From Adenanthera pavonina (Eukaryota > Streptophyta > Magnoliopsida > Fabales > Fabaceae): a stretch of 64,000 nt of DNA. The notes beneath the pieces were generated by a model. That model saw nothing but the letters and a program-made list of their open reading frames with translations. It was not told the origin of the DNA and searched no databases. The stretch lies in contig JAIVEN010000024.1 in NCBI GenBank assembly GCA_026686845.1, positions 12,697,501 to 12,761,500 on the forward strand, given 5' to 3'. The position numbers and the translations under genes were made by a program. Shown in pieces: positions 36,632 to 49,189 of the stretch (positions are counted from its first letter, which is position 1; every line of letters starts with the position of its first letter).

Positions 36632-36790
36632 TGGCCAAAAAAGAGAGAGAGGAAAAGAGAGAAGGAGGCGTAAGGGAGAGAGAGAAAGAAAGAAGCTGAG
36701 AAAAAGGAGAAAAGAGAGAGTAAAGAAAAAGAAAAAAGGAAGAGAAAAAGAAAGAAGGGAAACTGAGGAAGGAAAGGAGAATTTGAAAGC
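36632..36790 (+). repeat. Polypurine tract in LTR leader
   Basis: About 160 bases almost entirely A and G. It gives rise to long spurious Ser/Phe/Leu-rich open frames on the minus strand (36565-36843 and 36618-36809). Confidence 0.85.
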
Positions 36791-37478
36791 AAGGATTCAA
36801 AGCAATCAAGGTTAGCTAATCCCTTCCAATTGCTTGTGTTCATTCCATTTGGATAAAAGCAAGAAAGTTAGAAAATTCCTCCTCCTATTACTATGAAAGC
36901 CACAGGTTTGAGGGAGTATATATGAAGGGAATTTTGTTTCCTAAATTCAAGTTAGAATGGATCTATGGGGATGAAAAATGAAGTTTTCATCTTTGCTTTT
37001 ATGATGTTGATTTTCGACCAAACCAAGTTCATGGCCAACAAAATGGATTTTTGAAGTAATGGTTTTTATAGATCCATTAGATTCACATTATGAAAGGGTG
37101 ATAAGTTTGTCTTAAGATCAAGCTTTCCTAAATAAATGATTGGCTTGATTTTATGATTATGATAGGCTCTTTTAAAGGCTAAGAAAAGGTTGCAACCAAA
37201 GCTTAGAGCAAGGTTAAGGAAAGGTTAAAGCTTTGAGGTAGTGACTTCTACTACTTTTATGTTATTACATAATTCTCATGTTGAATGATATATGTTTTTC
37301 ATGAATGATTGGCTGTTTTTAAATGTCTACTTGGGATATCCTATTTTTATGATGAATCTATGCCAAAGTTTTGGAAAAAAGCAATATGGTATTTCAATGT
37401 TTTATGAAAGTTTATGAAATGATCTTAATGTTTCCAAAGTTGATGTGATAATATGATTGTAAGTGTAAAGTTGCTACT

Positions 37479-37493
37479 GAGATGCCCAATCTC
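37479..37493. other. Conserved LTR hairpin, variant
   Basis: GAGAT-GCCCA-ATCTC, preceded by 'tact' and followed by 'atcccc'. Confidence 0.65.
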
Positions 37494-38649
37494 ATCCCCT
37501 AAGTTCCAAATGCTGGGAACAAGCTTTTCTGAGGGCAAGAATGTGAACCAAGAGGAATGATGCAAGAATGACTATTATAGAAACTATTTTGTTGGAAATG
37601 TTTTGCTAGAAAACAATTTCTGTTTTGATGTAATTGTTGATTGTTTCAAGAACATGTATAAATTCATTTTGTTGCCCAAAAATTCAATAGGCTATATTTT
37701 GCATGTACCTTTATGTGTTATTTTTCATTTAGCATTGATTAGATGCAAATTGGATTTATAAAATGGTAGAAATAAATGTTGTTGCAAAACTGTGCAATTT
37801 AGAAGCAATCTAGTATACTACTATTTTGGATGAATCCTTTGTCCAGAAGCATTACTATCACCGTGAGAAAGCTTTCTTATGACATAAAGTTTGAATGTTT
37901 TAACTCTATATATAAAGAGAAATGGCACATCAAAGTCAAGGATGTGAAACTGAATAGTTTACTTAAACGAAAAATGAACAGTAAACTTTTTAGAATAAAA
38001 TATACTGTTTCATGCAATGAAAATCTAGTCTCGTATTTTTCTCATGGAATTCAGAATGTAAGCTATTATTAGATACTTGAACCTATAAGACAATTTTTGA
38101 AGAATTAGTTACGAATTTTCAAAATTTGCTACACCAATATGCAAAAATAGTTTTATTGATTTAGGTTCAAATTGGGTTCAATTTCTCTAAAGATCAAAGT
38201 TTTAGACAAAGTTAAGCATATATTCATGGAAAGATAAAGGAAATGTAAGATGTGACAACTTATGATTAAGATACATTAATTAATGCATTTCTTGAATGAC
38301 GGTGAAGAAATGTGTTTGGCCATAATATAGAATCATGGATCCCATTTCATTAGTTTAATAGCATTCAAACAAATATTCTAACAAAATTGCTCTTTGGCCA
38401 AAATGTTTTCTTCAGACTTGAATTCCTTGTTAGATATGCTAACTAAAATGTCACTAACAATTTTGCCATGTTGCTCTTGAAATGTTGAAATATGTTAAGT
38501 TTAAATTTGCTCAAGTTTTAATTTTTTGTTTGATGGATTGATGTTGATATTTACAATCAATACAGATAACTCCTTCATAAACTAAGTAGTACACATGTAA
38601 TGCTGAATGTAGTGATAATTTTGTTGTTTTCATTATTGAATTTACAACA

Positions 38650-39132
38650 ATGGATATTAGTGGATCTAGTAGAAAAGGTACCAAACGTGTTTGGACCTTT
38701 AAGACAATGTACCTGTTGATTGCTTTATTCACATGAAAAAGGAAACAAAGTCTATGGTTGGCAAGAATCCTAGTCATAGTTACTTAAGCCATTTGGAAAC
38801 TGTAATTGAACAAAGGCTCCCGAGATGTGGGATAAATGGTGTTTGTATACAATTTTGCATAAAGAATTGACATAGCACGTATGTGAGCCAAATGCATATA
38901 GCTTTGGATGGGATCTCATTGAGAAGATTGTTGTAGTGATGGAAGATCTGTGGGATAAGTATGTAGTAGTAATGACACTCACTTAGTATGTTTATTTCAA
39001 TAAATTATTATTATTATTGTATGTATTTGACATGTAATTATATTTGTTCATAGGTTCATAGGTGGACTGCAATATTTAAGAATAAGCTATTTCCCCGCTT
39101 CGAACAATTATACTTTGTGTTTGGAACAAACT
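38650..39132 (+). pseudogene. Myb/SANT-like domain gene relic (Harbinger ORF1 type)
   Basis: From ATG 38650 the reading is MDISGSSRKGTKRVWTF. After a one-base frame change come 'VDCFIHMKKE' and 'YLSHLETVIEQRLPRCGI', matching the Myb/SANT-like (Myb_DNA-bind_3) domain found in PIF/Harbinger ORF1 proteins and related host proteins. A second exon after an AG at 39053-39054 reads 'RWTAIFKNKLFPRFEQL' and 'YFVFGTN', the usual end of this block (family: FPHYDEL, FGKDRATG). An intermediate stretch (38880-38960) resembles the GFGWD...WD.YV part but has stops. One frameshift and several stops make it a pseudogene. It lies opposite in orientation to the Harbinger element further right, so it is a separate relic. 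Confidence 0.72.
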
Positions 39133-41259
39133 AATAGTATTTGTGTGATGAATACAAAGAAATTGTATTTGTATTTGGATGTATTGTGTGAAAAATAGTA
39201 TTTGTATTGGGATGTAGTTTGGGGTTGTTTTATGGTGCTGTAAAATCATTAGTGCTTGTATTTTTATTAATGGATGATGTTATGTTTTCCAATTCTCTAT
39301 ATGAGAAAGTATTGTTGATTTTCTTTGGATAAGATCATGAGATATTCATTCTAGAATTTATTGAAAAATCTAGATTTTTTCAAATGAATTGAGAGATGCT
39401 TTTTGTATTCTAATGGTATGTGATTCTTTAAGTTTCTACAGGTGAGGTCAAAGCTTTCTATCTTTGCGGGGTGGGCCAAGTGATGTTACATGTGGTGGTA
39501 ATATGTTGAAATTTTATACTTTAGTATGGCTAAATATAAAAGGAGTAGCATTTTTAAAAAGTGAGAAGAGGTATAAAACTTATCCTTTGCTTTTTTGTCT
39601 CCTGCTTTGTATTGTCTTGCCTATCTAAATGCTATAGTTTTAAATTAGTAGGGATAGTTGAACTATTTGCTTTGATTCTAGTTTACCATTTATTCTTATC
39701 CAAAATGTCATAAAGTAGGAGTTTTGAATTATTTAGTTGTTTGTCTGTTACAATTAGCAAACCTTTCTAAATTGATTTATCATCATCAAAGAGTTCATCT
39801 TTGTCAGATGGAGTTTTTAGTGTTACTCGCCAAAAACAAATAGTTAGCATTAAGTGGTATTCCATTGACTAAAATAATGTGTCTTGGGAAGTAGTTTGGC
39901 ACTGCTTTTCAATCCTATAAAACCATTGTATCCTATGCTTTGACCTATGGCTTAGATTGACATTTTGGTTAAAAGTGATGAACTTTTCTTACCATTATGT
40001 GTTATAGATGGCAAGCAAATGTAGCATGAAAAATAATAGTTATTCAAAAAGTGTGTGGGTACGAAGATCTTGTTGTAAATATGGTTGAGTGCCACCCATT
40101 AAAGTTTTTAGATTTAAGGACAATCCAAATTGATTACATTACATGTGTGACCAATTTAATTACGAATTTTGGAAGTGGTGATGAAACTGTTTATGTACCG
40201 AAGAATGATGTGGGGGCAAAGGTTGAAGATACTAAGTTAGTTAGAAAGGTTGAGTAATGTGCATCAAACATTATGGACATGAAAAGCTACAATGATGAAG
40301 TATAAAGTAGAAATTGTTAGAATGAAGTCTTTGGCTCAATGAAGTTTTCTGATGGTTGGGTTTATGATTTTAATCTTGGTTGTATGATTATTGAAACTGT
40401 AATGCATCAAACATTAGTACTTGTATTTTGGTTCAATGATGTGGTTAGATGTTGAAAACAGGTAATGGTGAACCCCTTGTATTTTGCTTGTTAAATGAGA
40501 AAATTAGTTGCAATTATGCAATTTGCTCTATGTGTCTTCCTTTGATCTACTTTGCCAATTTTTTTAACTTAGTATGTTCTTATACTTCAATATAGAAGAT
40601 ATAGTTATGCATCTATTTATATATAAGTTCTTATGTATATATTTATGTAGATATATCTTTATTTATTTATGCATGTAAGATATATTTATATTTATATAGA
40701 TATATATCTATTTACATAAATGTATCTATGTTTATATATATATACATATGTGTGTGTATAAATATATATATATAGAACGAACCTATAATCATAAGACCTG
40801 TAATGTGAAAAAATCACAAGCTAAAAATGTCGAGCTTACTTCAATATGTATATATGCATCGGTTACTTAAAATGTCAATTGCATATGAAAAAAAAAATAA
40901 GATTTCGCTCATAAACTCATTCAACTCATATATAAAATTGAGATCACAAGACAAATCAAATAGCTTGTCATTTAAATATGCAATGTATTTCTACAAAAGT
41001 TGTCATGACCTTGAGACATTGTATCATACTTACAGCTACCATCATACTTACAATACCATGATTACAACAACATACTTAATACTTATAAAACAATCCTTTT
41101 CACTTGCCAAAAAAATATATTTAAGTGAAGGTAGTGTACCAAGATTTAACTAATATAAATTGGCAACTTCTATGAGATCCTGCATCTCTATGCAACACAA
41201 AAGCATTAGCTAGTTTTAAAATATAACATGTAATCAAATCTACACCTATATTAGATCAC
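39133..41259. other. Region without recognised gene
   Basis: An open frame at 40051-40257 (68 codons, 'YEDLVVNMVECHPLKFLDL') has no recognised family. 40610-40770 is an AT/TATATA low-complexity block. The 108-codon frame at 40827-41153 shows no domain and codes through AT-rich DNA. Confidence 0.4.
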
Positions 41260-42618
41260 AAATCCATTGGGCCATGAATTTATCGGGAACTTCTAGGAAC
41301 CCAAACATTAGAATTTTATTTCTCACAAGCACAACATGTGCCCTATTAATCCCTCCACCTTCAACAATTCCTTGGATAATTCACGAGAATTAACAATCTT
41401 GCAGTTTTCTCTACGCATGGCTACAAAAGAGGTACACATGGTCTTTGCCACTTTAACCATTGAATGCTCCAACGTTTCTATTGCACTACTCATTACATCA
41501 TCTAATGTATTTCTAGCATCACTACTATTTCTTCACTATCTTTTAGAAGATAATTGGACTTCAGTTGGTTGCTCAGATACACCTATATTGTCCAAATCAA
41601 CATCGTGGTTAACTATCAGATCAGGTTGCTAGTCATCTGATGCTTCTTCTTTGTTCTCCTCACCAACAACTTCACTTGAAAGCTATGTATTCAAACTTGT
41701 TACACAATCTTTACCTCATACAAATGTCAACTTATCAAAATGTGGTAAACATTTATTTTGGACATTACCAGCCCTCTTGTTGATTGAAAATCATATATTT
41801 GACATTAAGATATAATTAACCCAACTATACTAGCTACCATCAAATATAAACTAATTCAAATCAATATTACTAAAGTGAAATATATAATTAACACAACTAT
41901 TCTTGCTGTTATCAAGTATAAAGTAATTCAAATCACTATAACAAATTCAATACTAGCTACCACCTTAATGTCATCACTTAAGATTCAATATCAACGTTCA
42001 TGCCAAAGTAATAATTCATATTTTATAAAAGCATCAAGAGAGTAGCCAAATTCACAACATAAATTAAGTTATTCTCAAGAAATGAAATTTGCAACAACAC
42101 TAATAAATTAAAGAAAGCTAAAGCCTATAACTGCTCAAAACTATACTCTTCCTAGCCTTCCTAAATATTTTATTTATAGCAACAAAATGAATGGTTAAGA
42201 ATAAAATCCATGTAATTATTATATTTCCATCTAATTTGTGTATGACTAAACAAATAATAAACACAATCACCTTGATATAGTCTTCCTAAACAGCATCTTC
42301 AGCAATGACATATTTCTTATCGGGGTTTTAACTAAATTCAACTGTGTTAGACCTATGGACCATGTCATGCATAATTTGACATACCTTCTTCATTGTCCTC
42401 AATTTGTTTTGTATATGAGTGTTGGCCTTCAATTCACAATCCGAAAATTTTTTTTCTCTAGCATCTCCTTTAGCCTTTTTAAATAACTGTCTTTCTTTAA
42501 GTCCAGTGCCATGAACAAACTTGCCATCTACTTTTAACTGAACCAGACAATCCACAAGCAAATCATCCTCGTGCACAGTCCAATTACACTTGTTTCCACT
42601 ATCTTGTTCAACTTCCAT
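41260..42618 (-). pseudogene. PIF/Harbinger ORF1 (Myb/SANT-like) relic
   Basis: From the start at 42618 the minus strand reads an acidic, Myb/SANT-like domain: 'NWTVHEDDLLVDCLVQLK', then a 'DGKFVHGTGLKERQLFKK' stretch and 'ELKANTHIQNKLRTMKKVCQ'. PIF/Harbinger elements need such a DNA-binding ORF1 protein alongside the transposase. The 96-codon frame ends at 42328. A C-terminal piece follows about 600 bases on: 'RAHVVLVRNKILMFGFLEV' and 'PDKFMAQW' at about 41350-41270, with an acidic linker before it (41700-41600, containing EEASD). Stops interrupt the linker. Its neighbour in the same orientation is the transposase relic at 46532-47690, only about 270 bases away once the inserted LTR is discounted, so the two probably belong to one element. 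Confidence 0.72.
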
Positions 42619-44733
42619 GCTGGAATTGTATAATAGAAAAGGAAAATCACAGCAATAGAGGAAGAGAACACAATTTATGTAATATCCCTATTTTTATGGG
42701 ATGTTATAAAATAAATAAAAGATAAAAAATGAAGCGAGATGAAAAGGCTATATACTGAAGCTTTAGAATTAATTAATCTCTTCTTTAATTTTCAAAAGAA
42801 GTTATATTTTATCCTTAATTAAAATTAATTTTTCATAAGATTCTTAACAGAAATTAATTTCAGAACTTACCCAAAAAAATATGTAATATACCACTTGAAT
42901 GAAAGCTCATCCCGAGCTGAGTGCAACGGTATAAGTATTGCATAACCGGGAGATCTAGATTGAGAGATAGACTAATTTGAAAGTTAATGTGAATAATGAA
43001 AAAGAAATAATAAAAAAATTAGTCTTTGGGTGAAATTATGAGGAAGTGTCCAGAAGAATGGATAATTACGTTTTGACTTGACTCAGGGGTAAAATGATCA
43101 TTTCTCAGATTAGAAGTAAAATGTGAATATTGCATTTAAACTCCAAGGAAAAAAATATTCATATCATAAAATGTATAAGAAATTTGTAAAAATTGGTATA
43201 CATAATTTTACATGAAATAGAACAAAGAAGTTAATTATCTTGGTTGGAAGGAAAAATGACGATTTTTCTCCTGGAAAAAAGAAAAATAAAAGGAAAAGAA
43301 GGGAAAAAGAAAGGCATGAAGAAAAGTTTATGAATTCTGGGAAAAATTACACCTAATGACGTAAAACTTTTAAAATTTATAAATTTACTCCAAGTTAAGG
43401 GTATTTTTGTAAATATGAAAATCATAATCAAAATGAAGCTCTCAATGAGTTAATTCCAATGGAATATAGTATAGAATTTATTAAGATCAAAATAATATTT
43501 ATTAGGTAATTAGGGTTTAATATTAATATTTTACCTGATAAAAGTTAGTTTAGACTGCATGGAAAGGCAGTATTGATTCAAGGACAGTGATTAAACCTTG
43601 TTAAAATATATTTTAGATCAAAATAATGATTTTGGACCAAAAGTAATTGTTGAATAATCCTGTACCAATTTAATGACAATTTTGGCAAAAATACTTAATT
43701 GGTACGGGTAAATTTAATCAGTAAAGGGTATTTTGGTCCATCAAATTTATTGAAGTATTTTTTGGCCAAAAGGAGGGTGAAACACATCTGATTTGCTGAA
43801 TGGGATATGAAGAGAATTTTTGGAAAAGTTTTTACTAAAAAGTAACCAAAGATTAAAGTAATTAACCATGATTTAATTTTTATTTGATCTTTTTCCTTAA
43901 ATTACCTTGGTTAGCTATTAACTCATCATCTTCATCACCTAAACACGTCTAGAACAACAGCTTGAGGAGAGGGAGAACATAGGAAAACAAGAGGGAAAAA
44001 GGAGAAGACTAAGAGCAAGTTTGGTTCTCAAAATTTAAGGGTAATACTTTATGATCATTCTCTTGTGTTTAGGAGAGTTTATATGGATTATTTTCCCTCT
44101 TTTTGCCTCTGAAATTTTCTCCTAGAGAGAGAAAGTTGAGCCATCAAGAAACCAATCCATAGAAAAGCTTAGAAAAGACCTAGAAAGCATGAATATGTGA
44201 TTGATTTGCAAATTCATGAAGTAAATATTTTCCTACTATTTTCTGAAATTTTTTTCCTATTTAGGGTTCAATATAAGAATGGAATTTCATGATTTTAACC
44301 CAAAAAATGGATTTCTTGAGTCTAAATTATGTAAGAGCAATGATGTTGTACAAAGGAAAATCAAGGGAAAACAAAATGGAATTTTTAGTTCAAGTATGCC
44401 ACTTTGTGAATGAGCTTAATGAATCAGTGGCTCATGGTAATATTTCATGATGTTATAGGGTTCCAAGAAGTGTTTTAAGATCAATGGAAGTGTCCATAAA
44501 GTTTGGAGTTCATTGGAAAGCAAGAAGGTAGTTATTTTTCCTATTATACTTAATGCCATCATACTTTGTTTTCATGATAATATGATTATGCCATATAGTT
44601 GTTTGAATGCTTTGTGATGTATTTTCATTGTTGGCTGAATGTTTGAAGGGTTTTATGACCCTAGGATATCTATTTTACAAAGTGTTATCATGCCAAAATT
44701 TTTATGGAATTGTATGGCATAATATGAAGTTAT

Positions 44734-45048
44734 TATGTTATGCCATATGAAGGAAAGTTGGGGTAGCACCTATTGAGGAGAAAATGGTGGAAAATCATTT
44801 AAGATAGTTTAGGCATGTACAAAGAAGAGGGCAAGAGGAGCCAGTGAAGAGAGTTGATTAAATGGCCTGGAGCCCGATCAAAAGGCGTAGAGGAAGACCA
44901 AAAAGAACATTAAGGGAAGTTATAAGGAATGACCTTTTGAGAAATGATTTATCTGAGAAGATGCAATTTGATAGAGCTCATTGGCATCGTATGATCCATG
45001 TAGCCGACCCCACATAATGGGATAAGGCTAATGTTGTTGTTGTTGTTG
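44734..45048 (+). mobile_element. 5'-truncated RTE-type LINE fragment with (TTG)n tail
   Basis: It encodes the very C-terminal end of an RTE reverse transcriptase, partly in broken frame: 'RRRGRPKRTLREVIRNDLL', 'AHWHRMIHVADPT', then a TAA and 'WDKA'. It ends in a TTG microsatellite. The flanks repeat 'tatggcataatatgaa' plus five more bases with one mismatch (44713-44733 and 45049-45069). This is a textbook target-primed insertion, and the related LTR at 6589 lacks the insert at the corresponding place (about 8480). Confidence 0.9.
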
Positions 45049-45133
45049 TATGGCATAATATGAAATTATGATTTTCATTGATGATTTTACGAAATAATAT
45101 GATGATGTAAATGCATGATTGGATATAACTACA

Positions 45134-45150
45134 GAGATTCTTTGAATCTC
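45134..45150. other. Conserved LTR hairpin, copy in A2
   Basis: GAGATTCTTTGAATCTC, identical to the copy in A1. Confidence 0.75.
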
Positions 45151-46531
45151 ATCCTTCCAAAATGATCATCATGGCTAGGCCCAAGCTATGGTAAGAAGGG
45201 GTCAAGAGTGCCAAGGAGAAAGAAGAAAGAGGATGAAGCATAATGTTGTTTTCAAGTTATGATCTAGTTGTTTGAAATGATATGTAAAGTTATGAACATG
45301 TTACTAAATCTGTATCTCTATGCTATTATGATCATTAAAGTATTATGAAATTTTATGTATGAATTTAGTACAATGAATGATGATGTATTATGCCTATGAA
45401 GCTTACTTTGTTAAGTTATGATTGGAAATGCTAAGTAGAACACTTTGAGGATAACAAAGGTATTATTTATATGAAACAAGGTATAATGCATGAGTATTAT
45501 GTATGCTCAAAAAGTAGATAGAATGAGCCTTCTATAGAGTGAAAGAACACCTAAATTGGATAAGTGTATAATTTATGGTGAATTTTCAAAGTTAGGGTTC
45601 AAAATAGGATAGTGAAGAGAAAACTGGAACTTTTGCCATGAACACTAGAAATTTAAAAATGCAATAGAAAATCATTCAAAGCTCCAAAAATTCAGTGGTT
45701 TGCATTTCTAGAAATCTCTAAGTCTTAGGAGACTAATGCCATAGGTTTGATAGTATTTGGAGCTATAAAGCAAGAGTTATGTAATTTCTCCTAAAATTGT
45801 TGTAGTAGAAGTAGTGTTCTAACCCTTAATGATTTAAGTCAATTCCATACCCTGTACAAGGTGAATAAATATACAATAAAAATATATCTAGAAAGAAGAC
45901 ATACAGGGCTTTCTGATGACATAGATAATGCATGATTTGGCTTAGGATATTATGAGATATGAATTTTTAAAGATAAGGCCAAAACCTAGGAAGCTTCAAA
46001 ATGACCAATTATACAGTAAATATTTAAGAAATAAACTGTACGAATTGGTCAAGAGAATGCTCTGTTTCATATTTTTTTCATGTAAAAAATCTTATTTTCT
46101 ATTTTTAGAGACTTGAATTACTTTGAGATAATTTTTCTAGAAATAGTTACATATTTTCAAAGTTTGTCAGGTAAAATGGAAAATGCACATTGAACAATAC
46201 CCAAAATAAAGAAAAGATTTGTTTTGATATTTTTATGCAATCAAGTCTCTAATCATGCAATAATGGACATAATTTGAGTCTAATACAGGGGAAATGGACT
46301 TAAGTGTACAGTGTTACATAAATTTACAAGAGTAATAAAAATCATATAAGTCATAATTGAAATTACAAGTTCCAACATAACAATTCAACACATAAGTCTT
46401 GACAAAGTCTTAGCACAATTAATAATCCACCACAGCATAAGTCGTAGCACAAGTTACAAGATTGCTATCCAGCTAACAACTTAAAATAGGTCTATAGTAC
46501 ACATTCAAGATGAATATGTGTGACAATAACA

Positions 46532-47690
46532 TTATCCATTATGCCTACAAGCCTTAAATGCTGTAAACATCTCATTAGTCATGTTATCCCGAAACCCACT
46601 CCAAGCATTTGAGGGCTCCATCATCAATATGGGATTGAATTCTTGTGTAGGGATTGGTTGCTCTAGTACATCAAACTCAGCCTCCAAGGGGTCCATGATG
46701 TTTCCATGCATAATAAGATTATGCATTAGATAACATGCAGTGATATGTTAATTCTATGGTGGCATAGAATAATATGATGGACTCCTCAAAATTGTCCACC
46801 TTAATTTCAATAACCTAAAACACCTTTCAATAATATTCCACGCCAACGAATATCACATGTTAAAACACTATTGTGGGGTTTATGGATGTTGTCTTTCTTG
46901 AAACTCACTAACGTGATATCATTGCATGTGATATAGGCCCAAGAACCCTTTGCAATTTATGTACGCTGGATCAACTAGGTAGCAATTACTTACACTCAAC
47001 AAATTTGTATTGTTATAACACACTAACCAATAGGCTTAGAGACATAAATAATTACTGTGTACCTTGAGACACCATAAATCTGTTGCATACCAATGGCATC
47101 TTATAGAGCTTTGGAGTCAACTACAAAGCGTTCCCATCCTGGGAAAACAAATATGAATTAACCATTAGGAGAACATACATCCAAAACATTTGTTGTGACC
47201 TTACTAGTTCTATTATGATACCTCACCTTTATTTGGATAGGTACTTGAACCCTAATATGTGTACCATTCAATGCACCAAGGTAGCCCTACACTCAAAGTG
47301 ACAATCATGGTTACTATATATCACATCAACAACACACAAGGAAACTAAAAGCAAAATATATAAATCACATTTTACATACCTTAAACCACTTCTACCTTTC
47401 ATTTGTTGAATTCTTAAATATTGGCTCAAATTTCATGAATAACTGCCTTTGGAATCGCATCATTACTCTCAACACTGAGTTGAAGTAATGACTAACAATT
47501 TCTCCTAATCTCCCAAACTCAAATTGTATTACTCTATATTTCACATGATAAGCAAGTATATGCAAGAAGATGATCACTTGCTTATCTACTAATATGTGTC
47601 TAGTTAGTTCAAGGCTACCTATTGTATCTAGCATTCCATAAAGTCAATTAAAGGTAGCTCTATACTTCCTAATTTAGTTAAAACAAGTAT
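46532..47690 (-). pseudogene. PIF/Harbinger transposase (DDE_Tnp_4) relic
   Basis: Harbinger transposases are DDE nucleases that excise and insert the element with TTA/TAA targets. On the minus strand the blocks run in order. 47634-47392 is the N-terminal region ('DKQVIIFLHILAYHVKYR', 'GEIVSHYFNSVLRVMMRFQ'). 47297-47225 is 'LGALNGTHIRVQVPI', the first catalytic block. 47150-47090 is 'FPGWERFVVDSKAL'. Around 47000-46960 is 'YLVDPAYIN', the second Asp block. Around 46850-46770 is NIIERCF with the catalytic Glu, then 'LKLRWTILRSPS'. The C-terminal 'ACMLHN'-like tail and 'PSNAWSGFRDNMTNEMF' end near 46532. The first catalytic Asp is replaced by Asn (codon at 47266-47268), and stops interrupt several blocks, so it is inactive. 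Terminal inverted repeats were not found with confidence. A 'gtgcaaccaaatact' stretch near 49110 resembles a PIF end. Confidence 0.82.
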
Positions 47691-49189
47691 TATCACTCAT
47701 ATACACAAACTTTCAGAGGTGTCTTCTTTTAGTATGAAAGTCAAGGGGTGTAGGATCACTATCTTAGCCTTCTAATACTCTATAAAGACACATTATATAT
47801 CCAATGCACAAACATTGTGTTGACAACATGAACAATCATTATCTATGCAAGCAGAAAGTACTTCATCTTCATCTTCATCTATAACTGTAGTAGCTAAGAG
47901 TTTTAAGTTAACATAATTATACTAGACACCCAAAATAGGAGGAGTACTAAATATGTATATGACTTGAAACAATAAATCACAATCCTTGTAAATTTATATA
48001 TGCATAGTCAACAGTTATAGTTACTGGCCTTCATATATTTCTCCTTCTCATTCAAAATGCAAGAAAGTTTGTCTTTTGTTTTTGGCTTACTTTAATTGTT
48101 TCCTACTTAGAACATGAATACGTATACTAATTTTAGCCTAATGTAGCGTGTATATTCCTACCCATGAACTTCATTTATGAAACAACATGCGTGTGTATAT
48201 ATATAAGATAAAAGGCATATATATAAAACTGAATGAACACTATAAATAGGAAGCCAAACTCTCTTTTTCTTCCAAGCTTATATGGGGACAAAGCTTATTA
48301 CTTTCAATAGTCAATCATTTTTCAACTCTCACACTCTTATATAAAGCTACTTTCTTTTTCATTTGACTAGATTCAACTATAACTAAACATGGATGAATGT
48401 TAATGACATAGAACTTACTGAAAAAATGATAGGATAAGAGAGTTACATTTGAGTTTGACGTTAGTTCTGGAAGTTTGTATCTAAATAATCGAAAAAGGTT
48501 TTGTAAAGAGCTTGAAAAATGAAGAGTAAATCTAGCAACGACAACAAGAAATCGCCACAAATTAACTAATGAAGAACAAGAAAATAATCATAGCAGAACA
48601 AATCCAACAACCATAACAAGAAAGAACCATTGTAGAGCAAATCCATGAGAAAGAAGGGTAAAGGAACCATTGAAGAAAAAGTGAAGCTAAGAAAATTGAA
48701 GAAATTGAATGACATACAAGATGGTTCAGCTAAACAATTGAAGAACGAGATGATGAAATAGTAGAAGTAGCAAACGAGATTATGAAGTTTGTGGGCTTAC
48801 CTCACCAGCAATAAGATTTCATTATCCTCCAGTGTCATTGATTGCACAAAGTGCTCTTCTGTACGCATAGTCATTACACTCATTAGGGGCTAAGGATTGC
48901 GACTTTTGCTTTACAATTTCACAAGATGGAGCTAGGGATTATGTTTTTTATGTTGTAATTTTTGTTTTCAAAAGGATAATACAATCATTTCACATCCCTT
49001 TTATAACAAGGTGATACCCTTTACATGGCAAAGTTAGAGGGAGGACGATTATAATAATTAAGGTGAGTTGGATTACATTATGTAATGATATTCCCTTGTA
49101 TTATGTGCAACCAAATACTATAACTGCTATGATATAAAGCCTAGCCCATCACTTAAACCCTTAATGAACGAACCAAAAAACCTGTTAAT
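47691..49189. other. Non-coding right part of the Harbinger region
   Basis: No further gene recognised. The 81-codon minus frame at 48315-48560 has no known domain. 'tattatgtgcaaccaaatac' near 49098-49117 could mark the right end of the Harbinger element. Confidence 0.4.

Larger units (their letters stand above)
35854..38257 (+). repeat. Solo LTR (family B) with perfect target duplication
   Basis: Begins TGTAACATCCC and ends GATGTGACA. The flanks are ACTTA (35849-35853) and ACTTA (38258-38262). At 2404 bp it is almost the same length as the copy at 21314. It contains a long purine tract (36632-36790) followed by a 'caaggttagc' step and the hairpin at 37479. Confidence 0.93.
42678..46318 (+). 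repeat. Long LTR (family A, copy A2), probably solo
   Basis: Begins TGTAATATCCC and ends CAGTGTTACA. It is 3641 bp including a 315-bp RTE insertion and is closely similar to the reverse-oriented copy at 58135-61693. Flanks are ATTTA and TAAAT, so there is no clean target duplication, perhaps through decay. No internal region is attached. It splits the Harbinger element between its two genes. Confidence 0.85.

Noticed and set aside
36565..36843. Ser/Phe/Leu-rich minus-strand frames resembling membrane proteins
   Set aside because: They are the complement of a polypurine tract in a solo LTR.
38511..38982. Minus-strand frames over the Myb-like relic
   Set aside because: Antisense shadows of the plus-strand Myb/SANT-like coding blocks.
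40827..41153. Plus-strand open frame of 108 codons
   Set aside because: AT-rich, no recognisable domain, adjacent to a low-complexity TATA block and opposite to the Harbinger ORF1 relic.
42673..46323. Target-site duplication for LTR A2
   Set aside because: The flanks ATTTA and TAAAT do not match as direct repeats, so no duplication is claimed.
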